From contig CM061068.1 of NCBI GenBank assembly GCA_030762895.1, positions 75,665,228-75,729,227 on the forward strand: 64,000 nucleotides of DNA, in the 5' to 3' direction. Below, one piece after another: positions 11,512 to 23,682 of this stretch; within the stretch, counting starts at the first letter, position 1; every line of letters starts with the position of its first letter. The stretch is from Sophora flavescens (lineage: Eukaryota > Streptophyta > Magnoliopsida > Fabales > Fabaceae). The notes below the pieces were generated by a model, which saw nothing but the letters and a program-made list of their open reading frames with translations, made no database searches and was not told the DNA's origin. Made by a program: the position numbers and the translations under genes.

Positions 11512-12041
11512 TGTTGGTGTAAACCTTAGAGGCCAATGTTTTTCCTTTGAACTTATATTTTGTATCTTGCTGTTATTTATTATATGAGGCATTTCAATTT
11601 ATTATGTTGTTTGTTTAAACATAATAAAGTCCTTAGAATATGAAGTTCTGTATAATAGAATATCAAGTATACGACTTAATAGTGAGATGCTATTAATCAA
11701 GAGAACTTTATTCTTAAATATCCATAGTCAAGTATTATTATTAATAAGGACAATAATAATACATCAAGATTATTATGTGTGTGGATTGATGACCATTTCT
11801 CACGGGTCATGGATATGAGATATCAATTCACACATATAGGTACACATTAGAGTAATGATGTACTGGATTGACCCGCTGCGAGAACACTACAAGGAACGTT
11901 ATGTAAGTGTCATAAATAGTTCTCACAGTGACAATGGTGTATGAAATCCCTCGACCCGAAACCACTACAATCCCTACATGAGGAGTTGTATGCTTTAATA
12001 CCGTCAAACGTTATCTGTAACAGGATGACTATAAAGTCGGT
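11512..12041 (+). repeat. Copia 5' LTR, first part
   Basis: Matches the start of the 3' LTR (30514 onward) nearly base for base up to ATAAAGTCGGT. There the reading is broken by the nested element and resumes at 23683. Confidence 0.9.
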
Positions 12042-14650
12042 TGTGAACACCTAATTTTGTCCGGGTATTTTTTCCTTTTTAATTAATATCTTGAAAATAA
12101 AATAAAAATGCATAAAAATTTCCTAAAAAAAAAAAAATTGGTTATGTTATTGGCCCAATTTGTTTTTGTTACAAGTTTTTGTTGAGCCTAACATCCAAGC
12201 CCAAGTGAAAAAAATTAATAAAAACAAAAACAAAAAGCAAAAACAAATGATTTTCTGAAAGTTAAGTATTATGTCCATTGTGTTTTGTCCATCCCACCAT
12301 AGCTCTTCACAGTGCACAAGACTCAAGAACATAGACTCCCATTTTTGGGTAGTTTTCAGAACTTGAGAAGAGTGTTTTGCTTATCAGAGGAAGGAAATAC
12401 CAAAAATGGAGATTGACAAGGGACTAAGCATACTTTAACATCCGCCACACCGCACAATACCCCATCAATGGTCCCTTTCCTACACAAATGGCTTGAAACA
12501 TTTTGTCACTTTTCTTCACCGGTTTTTGTTTAAGTTGGACACAGCATGTGAAGGAAGGGGGGAGAACACACAGAAAAATGGAAAGAGGGGCGTGTAATGA
12601 AGAGGGAGAAAAAGCAGAAAAAACCCATCTCTTCCCCGGCGTGACCACCCTCCCCCTTGATTTTTTTTTCTTTTCTCTTTTTCCTTCTCTCTTTCTCTTT
12701 TCTTCTTCCTCTCCTCTCACGTTCCTGGCACTTTTTTTCCTTTCTTCTTCTTTCATCTTCCTCCTCCCATTTCTCTCCTTCACCATAAACCCATCACCTT
12801 CATTTTTCTCCTCTCATCCTTCATCCTCTTCAACAACCCAACAACAACAAAAAAAGAAAACCAGCCACACACACACACTTCACCTTCATCTTTAACTTCA
12901 CCTTCCTCCTACCATTTATCTTCTTCAACCCAAAGAAAAATAAAAAGAAAAAAGAAAAAAATCCACATACACTCACACAACTCGGATCCGGTTCCGGTTC
13001 GTGCTCCACCATCACGAGCCGTCACGCGAACCGCCGCTTCTCCTCCATCCTCCGTGCCGCCGCGTCGCGGGATGGGCCAGGACCAGCCCGTCCGGCCGTT
13101 CCCTCACTGCGCGGGACGCTATAACTGCCGCCACGCTGACCTTGCCACTCGCAAACCGGATCGCCACCCACGATCTGCCACAAGCGAACCGGATTCGCCA
13201 CGCAAACAACGCTGCGTTGACCGGCCTCCTCACGCCTGCCGCCGTGTCCCCCGCCTCGCCGTCCTCCACGCCACCTTCGTCTCCGCCTCCCGTGCCACCA
13301 TCACCACCGTGAGCATAACCGCATCAAGACCCCTCCTTTGCGCCCGTCTCGCACGTTGTTGAGTTAGGGTAACGTTGCTGCTGGGTTTACAACTTGTCTC
13401 ATGACTTTCATTTTTTGCTTCTGATTTGCTTTGTGAGTTGGGCTTGTATTGTGTGGGCTTATCATGATGTGCATGCTTGTTTTTTTATTTTATGTGTGTA
13501 ATTTTCCATCAAAAATAAAAATAAATCAAACTTAAAAATAAAGATAAACTATAAGTTAGCTATTATGTTTTTTTTTTTTCTTTTATTAGGTTTTAGATAT
13601 TTGATCCAAATTTAAAATAAACCAGAATGCAAGATGTTTTATGTGAAGTTAAGAATTTTATTTTATCATAACTATTATATGAATGCATATGTTTATTTTA
13701 TAGAATGCAAATATTTTAATGTTAAAATAAAAGGGTTATCTGAGATAGCGTCTTGTTAATCCTTATCTTTTATGACATCTGAGTTGTGACAATTTAATAA
13801 AAATTCTCCCCAAATAAAATCCTTTTTTTAAAAAAAAATAATAATAAAAACAAAAATCAAAGTTAAAATCAACCAACCAATCAAATCTTTTCTAAAGAGA
13901 ACTACGTGGCTTTGAGTTTCCCATCGCACCCGGGAATACGTAGGAGCAAGATAAATCATCTTGTCGGGCCAAAACTAATTTTTCCCTTTTTTGTATCTCC
14001 TTTTTATGTCAAAATAATTAATCAAAAAAATTAAATTTTTCTATTTTTAGGGATGCTCTATGGACACGGTGCCATGTTCAGTCCCTTAGATTTGAGGTTG
14101 CCCTGTGGACTCATGTGCCACGTTCAACCTCATTTAATTAATTTTCCTTTTTTTGCATCCCCTTTTTTTCGTTAAAATAATTAATCAAAAAGTTAAACTT
14201 TTCCTTTTTAGGGATGTTCTATGGACACGGTGCCATGTTCGGTCCCTTAGATTTGAGGTTGCCCTGTGGACTCATGTGCCATGTTCAACCTCATTTAATT
14301 TTTCTAAACAATAAATTTAAAAATATAAGAAATGATAAAAATCTAAAATATTTAAAATTAAAAATAACACTTTCTTGTAAATAATTTTTGGGTAGAATAA
14401 ATATTTAAAAGGTTATTAAAATGTTTTTGCACAATTAACTTGAGGTACCGTTTTTTAAACGGGCGATGTGGGGTGCTAATACCTTCCCTACTCGTAACCG
14501 ACTCCCGGACTCATATCTCTCTTTTTTTAAAAAAGACCAGTTTACCTTTAAATAATTGGGTTTTCTAAGATTTTCCCAATAAAAATTTTAGTAGCGACTC
14601 CTCTGTTTTTACCCATCTTTCTGCGGCTCCCGGGACGGACGGTCATGACA
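12042..14650 (+). repeat. 5' LTR of the gag-only element
   Basis: About 2609 bp, starting TGTGAACACC and ending CATGACA. It is near-identical to 21078-23677. It contains a pyrimidine-rich stretch (12655-12830) and a CG-rich block (12985-13360); the long open frames there are low-complexity and not credible genes. Confidence 0.95.
14040..14305. repeat. Tandem duplication of about 130-150 bp inside the LTR
   Basis: A unit with TTTTTAGGGATG, TATGGACACGGTGCCATGTT and CTGTGGACTCATGTGCCA occurs twice, head to tail. The 3' LTR has the same duplication (23080-23330), so it predates insertion. The minus-strand Ogre LTR at 43865-43955 has a single copy. Confidence 0.85.
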
Positions 14651-14655
14651 TACAG

Positions 14656-14673
14656 TGGCGACTCCACTGGGGA
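14656..14673 (+). promoter_or_regulatory. Primer binding site, Ogre type (tRNA-Arg)
   Basis: TGGCGACTCCACTGGGGA lies five bases inside the 5' LTR. Ogre elements are known for a primer site of this sequence, complementary to tRNA-Arg. The other Ogre copy in the window has TGGCGACTCCGCTGGGGA at the equivalent place. Confidence 0.85.
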
Positions 14674-15845
14674 CTTTAGAGAGTCCGGCCTATCATAGTT
14701 GGTTGTGCAACTTCTTTTAATAACTTTGAAAATATTAGTTTTACCCCTCTTTGTTTTATTTGTTTTGTAAATTGTTATATGCTTTAATATATGCCTGTGT
14801 ATATTCTTGCAACCCTAGGGTAGAGAATTATTATGTTGTTGGTCTGTTCTTTTTGCATGTGTGATGTAGTTTTCATTTTAATAGGTTTGGAGCAGGTTTG
14901 TATGCTCCCAAAGCACACACATCACTTACACTTATTTCACACACTTTCAGCTCTATACCCGAGCTAGTGGAAACTTAAGGATTAGGCGGTGTGTCGATAT
15001 TATCATTGAAGAGGTCTTGTACCCCCCTGATATTTGTCGATTCACCACTCAGGTTGTACCCGATATCGTGGGATGGTCATATTGAGAGGGTTTATCCCTA
15101 CTTGTGGCTAGACTCATGAGTCGGATCCTTATCTTTCGGGATAGGGGCAATCTGGGGACCATGGATTTTAGAAGTCTAGAACCTATCCAATTTTCACTGA
15201 TAGAGCAAACTTAGGGGCCAACCAATTAGAGTTATGGCTTCAGCTTTGTTCGACCCTAAGTTTTAACCGTCTTAAGACACAAAAGGGGGCATGATTATTC
15301 TCTACCTTTCTCTTCATATTCATACATCCATTTCAATTTTCAAAATAGGAAACGACCCATTTTTTTTATTTTTTTTTATTTTTATTTTTTATTTAAAAAA
15401 AAAACAAAAAAAAACCATTTCATGCATTCAAAAAAAGAAAAAAAAGAACCTTTTTTTCCCTTCATTTGTCTCTAAACAAAGAATTCTCATTTGTCTCCAA
15501 ACAAAGAAAATAAATTCATTCATCTCATGCATTTATAAAAATGATTCTTCTAAAAAAAAAAAAAACTCATTTCATGTATCACTGTTTTGATAGAAGCTCC
15601 TTCATGCATATCATGTATTAAAATTTGGGTAATTAAAAAAAAAAAAAAAAGTAAATCTTTTCCATGCAACCCGTGCATTAACACCTTCTTGGGTCAAGAA
15701 AAATCTTTTTCATGCATCTCAAAAGGTTATCTTGATAAACTTTCACAAATAAGGATTTAATCCCTTTTCCCCGAACTTCACAAAGTGACTTTTTGAATAA
15801 TTGCTCTGTGGGCACCCTTATTGGACTCGATCACAAGCCAAAATC
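14674..15845. other. 5' untranslated leader of the gag-only element
   Basis: No ORF1 like that of autonomous Ogre elements is present here. The A- and T-rich stretch 15290-15660 gives a 99-codon frame of Lys/Phe/Ile runs that is only a composition artefact. Confidence 0.6.
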
Positions 15846-17609
15846 ATGGATGAGGAAGAGCAAACGCAGAAGTTCATAGAAGATTGGAGTCAACTCAAAG
15901 AGAAGATGACCCAAATGATGGTAATGTTGCAAGTCATGCGGAAGGAAAAGAACACGAATGAGAGCCCTTGACCTCAATCAAGAGCAGCCGCCATGCCTCT
16001 TCTCACTCATGAGAACAGCCAACAAGGGGTCGTGGATGTCTTTCATGGCTACCCAAGCAATCAAAATCGTCCCTCATTTGACCCAAGCAATCCCCCATAT
16101 GGTCTTCCTCGAGGATTTGTGCCGCCAGTCGCTCCTGGACCAACAAATGGCAATCCAAACTCACAAAACACAACCCAGACACAGATCCCCACCAATTCTA
16201 TGGTGCATTGCGTTAACCCAAACACTTCACCATTCACCTTCCACATCGGTGCCAATGGGATCCAAGTGGCACGGGGCTTCGCTTCCCCACAGTATGTTCC
16301 TGTGAATCAGTCGTGTGAGAATCCTCAATCCATAGAAAGGCTGGAGGTTCTAGAGGAAAGACTGCGAACTATTGAAGGGGCAAACAGTCATGGTCTTCGG
16401 GATGCCTCTGAACTCTGTCTAGTGCCCAATGTCGTAATACCTCCAAAATTCAAAGTGCCAGATTTTGACAAATACATAGGAACCACTTGTCCAAAAAGCC
16501 ACTTAACCATGTACGTCAGGAAGATGGCATCACATGCCCAGGATGATAAGCTCTTGATTCATTTCTTCCAAGATAGTTTGACTGGGGCAGCTTCAAATTG
16601 GTACATACACCTCGAGCGGGCCCACATTCGATCCTTCAAAGACCTAGCGGATGCATTCCTGAAACAATACAAGTATAATATTGACATGGCTCCTGATAGG
16701 ATGCAACTTCAAAATATGTTAAAAAGGGATACAGAAACCTTCAAGGAGTATGCACAACGGTGGAGAGAATTGGCTGCTCAAGTAGAGCCCCCATTAACTG
16801 AGAAGGAAATTATAGCAATGTTCATTGATACACTTCAGCCACCCTTCTATGATAGAATGATCGGAAGTGTATCATCAAACTTTTCTGACATGGTTATCAT
16901 TGGAGAAAGAATTGAGAATGGGATGAGAAATGGTAAGATTGTTGAAAGTTCTGTGGGGGTAGCCGGGATGACAAAAGCTCCATTTGTCAAGAAGAATGAA
17001 GAAGAGGCACATGTTGTGGCATCTGAGCAAGAGTCTGAGTGGTTTGGGCATTGGATACCGGGTCAAATATCTGTCAACTCTCAACCGTCTTTTCAAACAA
17101 CCTACACTCCATATTATCCACCACATCACCAACCTAACCATCCATATGTAGCCGCCATCTCACAATTTCCAACCCAATCCTATCCTATGAGGACACCATA
17201 CCACCCATCAAACCCTTTCCAACATCAAACCTTTCCCGCCATACCGCCCCAACAAAACCTAAATGCAAATCAAAGGAGACAACCTTACAACCCAGAAAAG
17301 AAGCCCATGCAGTTTGACCCTATACCTATGACTTACACGGAGCTATTGCACAGCCTTATTGAAAAATCTTTGTTGGTCCCGGTCCCGACCAGGACGGTGC
17401 AACCCCCATACCCAAAATGGTTTGACCCAAATGTCAAGTGTGACTATCATGGGGGAGTGATAGGTCATTCAACTGAAAATTGCAAGACCTTAAAGTATAA
17501 AGTGCAAGATCTGATCAATGCAAATGTGCTAAGTTTCCAACGAGACACTCTTGATGCAGGAGGTTCTGGAGTCCATGCCGTAGAGGACACTTTGGAACAT
17601 GACCTTTGA
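15846..17609 (+). pseudogene. Retrotransposon gag with one in-frame stop
   Basis: The natural start is probably ATG 15846 (MDEEEQTQKFIEDWSQL, an acidic, coiled-coil-like N-terminus). A TGA at 15969-15971 interrupts the frame, which reopens without any shift and runs to 17609. The downstream 538 residues hold the retrotransposon gag domain at about residues 155-300 (LVPNVVIPPKFKVPDFDKY, FFQDSLTGAASNWY, FKEYAQRWRELAAQV, FIDTLQPPFYDRMIG). A Pro/Gln-rich linker follows, then a zinc-knuckle-like CDYHGGVIGHSTENCKTLK motif before KVQDLI. The knuckle form and KVQDLI are characteristic of Ogre/Tat gag. Apart from the stop the frame is well kept, so readthrough or a recent mutation is possible. In the particle this protein would package RNA; here any enzymes must come from another element. 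Confidence 0.9.
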
Positions 17610-19485
17610 ATCTTGTGTAGAGTAATTCATTGATGCTAATCCTTTAGCTCTACCCAAGGCTTTAGGAAGTTTTTAATAATGGGCTTACTTGTTTCCATTT
17701 CAGTATGAATAAATGAATGCATTGAGTTTCCTTCCTTTCCTTCATCTTCTGATTTTACCTTCATCCTTCTTTTTTCTTGAAAGTTACCAATAAAGCAGAT
17801 CTGAAGGTGATTCTCTTTAAAAATAAAATAAAATAATAAGTGCTAGAACCTCATCGTATGATCCTGATCACCTCTTTAACCATGCTGGTTCGGACAACTA
17901 TGGAAAGTTTCCTCATGAGATCAACCGAAGATGATTGAGGCAATCAAAGGAAATCTTTTTGATTCAAGCTAGACTCCATGATTTGAAAAAAAAATTTTAA
18001 AGGGAAATCGAGAAAGAGCGCCCGGTTATGCTTTTGCAAGTACTATCATTTTTTGTCTTACTTTTAAAATTTATGAAAATTAACAATCAAAATTTGAAAT
18101 GAAGAATGACCATCTTTCTATATCTTTCACATGCTTGTACTATCCCTTGTTACTCCGTTTGAGCTTGAAATTCTTTCAAAGAACCCGGGACAAGGATCAC
18201 CCCTAAGCAAGGGGCAAGCACGAAAGAATCGGTGATTATGAAGCAAAAAAAAAAAAAAAAACTTCATGCAAAGGCAAAAATAAAAGAAAGGAGGAAATAA
18301 AAAGGAAAGTTAGAGGAAAACAAATGTTCTTAGAAATCGAAAAGATCGTGGATCCTCGGTCCTATTCAACCTTAAAACATTTGTTTGAGCCTTATATCCT
18401 TTCCTTCATGACTCTCAACCATTGGCCGCGTTATGAGCCTAAAAAGTCCATTCTGATCAATGAAAGATTGTTATCATTTTCATTAACTTTAATTGTGAGA
18501 CAAAATGTATGTGTTTTTTCAGTGCATCGCTCTCGGAAAAAGGAAAAGAAAGAAAAAAAAAAGAGAGAAAATGAAAAAACATAAAAAAAAAAAAGAGGCT
18601 CGCTGGGTTGAAAACCTGCAAGGGCGACCTAGGCAAAATTAGAGCAACCTACACAAAAGTTAGCGTCAAACAAATTCCTCGAAGCAACAAACTGGGGCAG
18701 TTTGAATTCAAAGGCAAATCATGTCCTCGGAAGGAGATTAAAGCAATACTCGAGATCATACGAGTGTCTCTTGAAGAAATGCAAACTGCAAACTGGGCAG
18801 GGCGTTTGAAGGCGAGTCATGAAATGCTCTCAATACATGAAGACTGGAACAAACCATGTTCTTGAAAGCTGATTAAAGCGGTGCTCGAGATTATACGCAT
18901 GAGAAGCTAGCACTTATCATCTTAAAAGAGTATCACCTGAAGAAAAATGTGAACTCCATCCCGTCATTGTTTCCTTCCTTCTAACAACCTTTCAATTCTT
19001 TCGCTCATATCCTTACCACTTTCCACATATTGTTACTCCCTGTCCATCCTCTATCATACCCCTCTTTCTACCATAGACTCAATTTGCATTCTTTAATACA
19101 TACTGAAAGGTGAAGCAAGTATCAATAATGATATCATTTAGAGTTTCTCTCAGGATGCAAAGGTCATGGAAAGTACATCAATCTCCTAACAAAGGGCAAT
19201 GTTGGAAAAGATAGAGAGATCAAGCAGTCTCATCCATCGGGATAATCATTAGAAATAGGCATACTTGTGACAAGGGGCAAAGCATCAATGAGGAAAGAAA
19301 ATGACAATCCGGATCAATGAGTGACATTCCAGTTCTTCCTGAAATTTGGTTGTGATCGAAGCTTTAAGGGGCTAGAAATCAAAGAGTGGTTTGCGAAAAA
19401 TGATCAAAGTTCATTATCAATCACTGAAAGAATCTCTTGCATCATGCATTATTTCATGCACCAGAATCAACATCATTGCATCACA
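17610..19485. other. Internal region lacking pol
   Basis: An autonomous Ogre would place protease, reverse transcriptase, RNase H and integrase here. The longest frames (18324-18584, 18608-18865) show no catalytic motifs. Homopurine and A-rich runs are common. Confidence 0.7.
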
Positions 19486-19489
19486 TTTC

Positions 19490-19990
19490 GGCATAGGGCC
19501 CATAAGCTCCCATTTTACTGGCTTTTACGGGCTTGGAGCCCATAAGCTTTGTTTTGTTAGCTTTAGCAGACGTAGGGTCTCTAAGCTTTCGTTTGTTTTA
19601 ACGGGCACAAGGCCCCTAAGCTTTGCTTTTGTTAGCTTTAGCGGAGGCATAGGGCCTCTTAAATTTTGTTTTGTTGTAGTTTGGCTTTAGTGGGCACAGG
19701 GGCCCCAAAAGTCATGTCTTGTCGACTTTAGCGGGCATAGGGCCTCTTAGGTTTTGTTTTGTTGTAGTTTGGCTTTACCAAGACACGGGGCCCCAAAAGT
19801 CATGTCTTGTCGGCTTTAGCAGAGGCATAGGGCCTCTTAAGTTTTGTTTTGTTGTAGTTTGGCTTTACCTGAGACACAGGCCCCAAAAGTCATGTCTTGT
19901 CGACTTTAGCGGGCATAGGGCCTCTTAAGTTTTGTTTTGTTGTAGTTTGGCTTTAGTGGGCACAGGGCCCCAAAAGTCATGTCTTGGTTG
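19490..19990. repeat. Tandem array, units of about 88-90 bp
   Basis: A unit with GCATAGGGCCTCTTAAGTTT, GTTGTAGTTTGGCTTTA and GGGGCCCCAAAAGTCATG recurs near 19640, 19730, 19820 and 19910. Upstream, more diverged half-units carry GGGC..TAAGCTTTG. It lies in the 3' untranslated region of the gag-only element. Confidence 0.85.
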
Positions 19991-20845
19991 GCTTCTGTAG
20001 GCATAGGGTCTCGTAAGCTCTTTTATCTTTCAGTTCGAGCTTCAGACGGGCAATCCACCCCGTAGGCTCTTTTATCTTTCAGTTTGAGCTTCTCACGGGC
20101 AATCCACCCCGTAAGCTCTTTTATCTTTCAGTTCGAGCTTCTAACGGGCAATCCACCCCGTAGGCTCTTTTATCTTTCAGTTGGAGCTTCTCACGGGCAA
20201 TCCACCCCGTAGGCTCTTTTTATCTTTCGATTCGAGCTTCTAACGGGCAATCCACCCCGTGAGGCTCTTTTTATCTTTCGATTCGAGCTTCTAACGGACA
20301 ATCCACCCCGTAGGCTCTTTTATCTTTCAGTTCGAGCTTCTAACGGGCAATCCACCCCGTAGGCTCTTTTATCTTTCAGTTCGAGCTTCTAACGGGCAAT
20401 CCACCCCGTAGGCTCTTTTATCTTCAGTTCGAGCTTCTCACGGGCAATCCGCCCCGTAGGCTCTTTTATCTTTCAGTTCGAGCTTCTAACGGGCAATCCA
20501 CCCCGTAGGCTCTTTTATCTTTCAGTTCGAGCTTCTAACGGGCAATCCACCCCGTAGGCTCTTTTATCTTTCAGTTCGAGCTTCTCACGGGCAATCCACC
20601 CCGTAGGCTCTTTTATCTTCAGTTCGAGCTTCTCACGGGCAATCCACCCCGTAGGCTCTTTTATCTTTCAGTTCGAGCCCGTAGGCTCTTTTATCTTTCA
20701 GTTCGAGCTTCTCACGGGCAATCCACCCCGTAAGCTCTTTTATCTTTCAGTTCGAGCTTCTGACGGGCAATCCACCCCGTGAGCTCATTTATCTTTCAGT
20801 TCGAGCTTCTGACGGGCAATCCACCCCGTGTGCTCTTTTCTCTTT
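19991..20845. repeat. Tandem array, 49-bp unit, about 17 copies
   Basis: The unit contains CGGGCAATCCACCCCGTAGG, CTCTTTTATCTTTCAG and TTCGAGCTTCTAA. Successive GGGCAATCC starts (20048, 20097, 20146, 20195, 20245 and so on to 20814) are 48-50 bases apart. One truncated unit occurs near 20675. The copies are nearly identical, suggesting recent amplification. It lies 230 bp upstream of the 3' LTR. Confidence 0.95.
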
Positions 20846-21061
20846 CTGTTTAAGCTCGGCAGATGATCCACCACTAAGCTTTTATGTGTAAACCCAATGG
20901 GCAATCCAATCCACTGGTCCTTTACAGGAAATCATTTTTGTAGTCACAGGTCTTTTCTGTTTGTCAATGTACCCCGAACAAAATTGGAGTTCATGTCTTT
21001 ACTCGTTTCTTATAACGATAATAGGTTAACCACGGTTACATCTACTATCGAATAAGAAACA
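20846..21061. other. Spacer between tandem array and 3' LTR
   Basis: Unique sequence containing a possible stem formed by AGTTCATGTCTTTACTCGTTTCTTA and AAGAAACAAGTAAAGA at its ends. Confidence 0.5.
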
Positions 21062-21077
21062 AGTAAAGAGGGGCAGC
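21062..21077 (+). promoter_or_regulatory. Polypurine tract of the gag-only element
   Basis: AGTAAAGAGGGGCAGC sits directly before the 3' LTR start TGTGAACACC. It is the expected primer for plus-strand synthesis. Confidence 0.8.
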
Positions 21078-23677
21078 TGTGAACACCTAATTTTGTCCGG
21101 GTATTTTTTCCTTTTTAATTAATATCTTGAAAATAAAATAAAAATGCATAAAAATTTCCTAAAAAAAAAAAATTGGTTATGTTATTGGCCCAATTTGTTT
21201 TTGTTACAAGTTTTTGTTGAGCCTAACATCCAAGCCCAAGTGAAAAAAATTAATAAAAACAAAAACAAAAAGCAAAAACAAATGATTTTCTGAAAGTTAA
21301 GTATTATGTCCATTGTGTTTTGTCCATCCCACCATAGCTCTTCACAAAGGCACAAGACTCAAGAACATAGACTCCCATTTTTGGGTAGTTTTCAGAACTT
21401 GAGAAGAGTGTTTTGCTTATCAGAGGAAGGAAATACCAAAAATGGAGATTGATAAGGGACTAAGCATACTTTAACATCTGCCACACTGCACAATACCCCA
21501 TCAATGGTCCCTTTCCTACACAGCTGGCTTGAAACATTTTGTCACTTTTCTTCACTGGATTTTGTTTAAGTTGGACACAGCATGTGAAGGAAGGGGGGAG
21601 AACACACAGAAAAATGGAAAGAGGGGCGTGTAACAGAAGAGGGAGAAAAACAGAAAAAACCCATCTCTTCCTGGCGTGGCCCCCCTCCCCCTTGATTTTT
21701 TTTTTCTTTTTCTTTTTTCCTTCTCTTTCTCTTTTCTTCTTCCTCTCCTCTCACGTTCCAGGCACTTTTTTTCCTTTCTTCTTCTTTCATCTTCCTCCTC
21801 CCATTTCTCTCCTTCACCATAAACCCATCACCTTCATTTTTCTCCTCTCATCCTTCATCCTCTTCAACAACCCAACAACAACAAAAAAGAAAACCAGCCA
21901 CACACACACATTCACCTTCATCTTTAACTTCACCTTCCTCCTACCATTTATCTTCTTCAACCCAAAGAGCAATAAAACAGAAAAAGAAAAAAAATCCACA
22001 TACACTCACACAACTCAGATCCGGTTCTGGTTCGTGCTCCACCACTGCGAGCCGTACGCGAACCGCTGCTTCTCCTCCATCCTCCGTGCCGCCGTCGCGT
22101 CTGGACCGGACCAGCTCCGTCCGGCCGTTCCCTCACCGCGCCGGACGCCATAACCGCCGCGCCTGACCTTGCCACTGCAAAACCGGATCTCGCCACCCAC
22201 GATCTGCCACAAGCGAACCGGATCTGCCACGCAAACAACTGCGTTGACCGGCCTCCTCACGCCGCTGCCGCCGTGTCCCCTGCCTCGCCGTCCTCCACGC
22301 CAGCCTTCGTCTCCGCCTCCCGTGCCACCATCACCACCGTGAGCAGAACCGCATCAAGACCCCTCCTTTGCGCCGTCTGCACGTTGTTGAGTTAGGGTAA
22401 CGTTGCTGCTGGGTTTACAACTTGTCTCATGACTTTCATTTTTTGCTTCTGATTTGCTTTGTGAGTTGGGCTTGTATTGTGTGGGCTTATCATGATGTGC
22501 ATGCTTGTTTTTTTATTTTATGTGTGTAATTTTCCATCAAAAATAAAAATAAATCAAACTTAAAAATAAAGATAAACTATAAGTTAGCTATTATGTTTTT
22601 TTTTTTATTTATTAGGTTTTAGATATTTGATCCAAATTTAAAATAAACCAGAATGCAAGATGTTTTATGTGAAGTTAAGAATTTTATTTTATCATAACTA
22701 TTATATGAATGCATATGTTTATTTTATAGAATGCAAATATTTTAATGTTAAAATAAAAGGGTTATCTGAGATAGCGTCTTGTTAATCCTTATCTTTTATG
22801 ACATCTGAGTTGTGACAATTTAATAAAAATTCTCCCCAAATAAAATCCTTTTTTTAAAAAAAAAATAATAATAAAAACAAAAATCAAAGTTAAAATCAAC
22901 CAACCAATCAAATCTTTTCTAAAGAGAACTACGTGGCTTTGAGTTTCCCATCGCACCCGGGAATACGTAGGAGCAAGATAAATCATCTTGTCGGGCCAAA
23001 ACTAATTTTTCCCTTTTTTGTATCTCCTTTTTATGTCAAAATAATTAATCAAAAAAATTAAATTTTTCTATTTTTAGGGATGCTCTATGGACACGGTGCC
23101 ATGTTCAGTCCCTTAGATTTGAGGTTGCCCTGTGGACTCATGTGCCACGTTCAACCTCATTTAATTAATTTTCCTTTTTTTGCATCCCCTTTTTTTCGTT
23201 AAAATAATTAATCAAAAAGTTAAACTTTTCCTTTTTAGGGATGTTCTATGGACACGGTGCCATGTTCGGTCCCTTAGATTTGAGGTTGCCCTGTGGACTC
23301 ATGTGCCATGTTCAACCTCATTTAATTTTTCTAAACAATAAATTTAAAAATATAAGAAATGATAAAAATCTAAAATATTTAAAATTAAAAATAACACTTT
23401 CTTGTAAATAATTTTTGGGTAGAATAAATATTTAAAAGGTTATTAAAATGTTTTTGCACAATTAACTTGAGGTACCGTTTTTTAAACGGGCGATGTGGGG
23501 TGCTAATACCTTCCCTACTCGTAACCGACTCCCGGACTCATATCTCTCTTTTTTTAAAAAGACCAGTTTACCTTTAAATAATTGGGTTTTCTAAGATTTT
23601 CCCAATAAAAATTTTAGTGGCGACTCCTCTGTTTTTTATCCATCTTTCTGCAGCTCCCGGACGGGACGGTCGCGACA
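21078..23677 (+). repeat. 3' LTR of the gag-only element
   Basis: Near-identical to 12042-14650. Differences are mostly single bases and small indels, many of them in the CG-rich block (22015-22380). The closeness of the pair indicates a fairly recent insertion. Confidence 0.95.
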
Positions 23678-23682
23678 TCGGT

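Larger units (their letters stand above)
12042..23677 (+). mobile_element. Gag-only, Ogre-related LTR retrotransposon (11.6 kb) nested in the copia LTR
   Basis: The element begins TGTGAACACC and ends GGTCGCGACA, and is flanked by the 5-bp duplication TCGGT (12037-12041, 23678-23682). It has LTRs of about 2.6 kb, an Ogre-type primer site, one gag gene and a purine tract. Between gag and the 3' LTR there is only non-coding DNA with tandem repeats; I see no protease, reverse transcriptase, RNase H or integrase motif. This is the layout of TR-GAG-type non-autonomous elements, here with Ogre-like ends. Its long LTR shares terminal sequence with the minus-strand Ogre element at 43513-48992. Confidence 0.9.

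Noticed and set aside
12503..12895. Long open frames in the LTRs (also 13001-13362, 21539-22153 and 47603-48137)
   Set aside because: They follow pyrimidine-rich or CG-rich composition, overlap on both strands, and break between the two LTR copies. No domains.
15291..15590. A 99-codon frame rich in Lys, Phe and Ile
   Set aside because: It arises from A and T homopolymers in the untranslated leader of the gag-only element.
19991..20845. Regularly spaced repeats that superficially resemble a CRISPR array
   Set aside because: The whole 49-bp unit repeats without variable spacers, and it lies in the 3' region of a plant retrotransposon.
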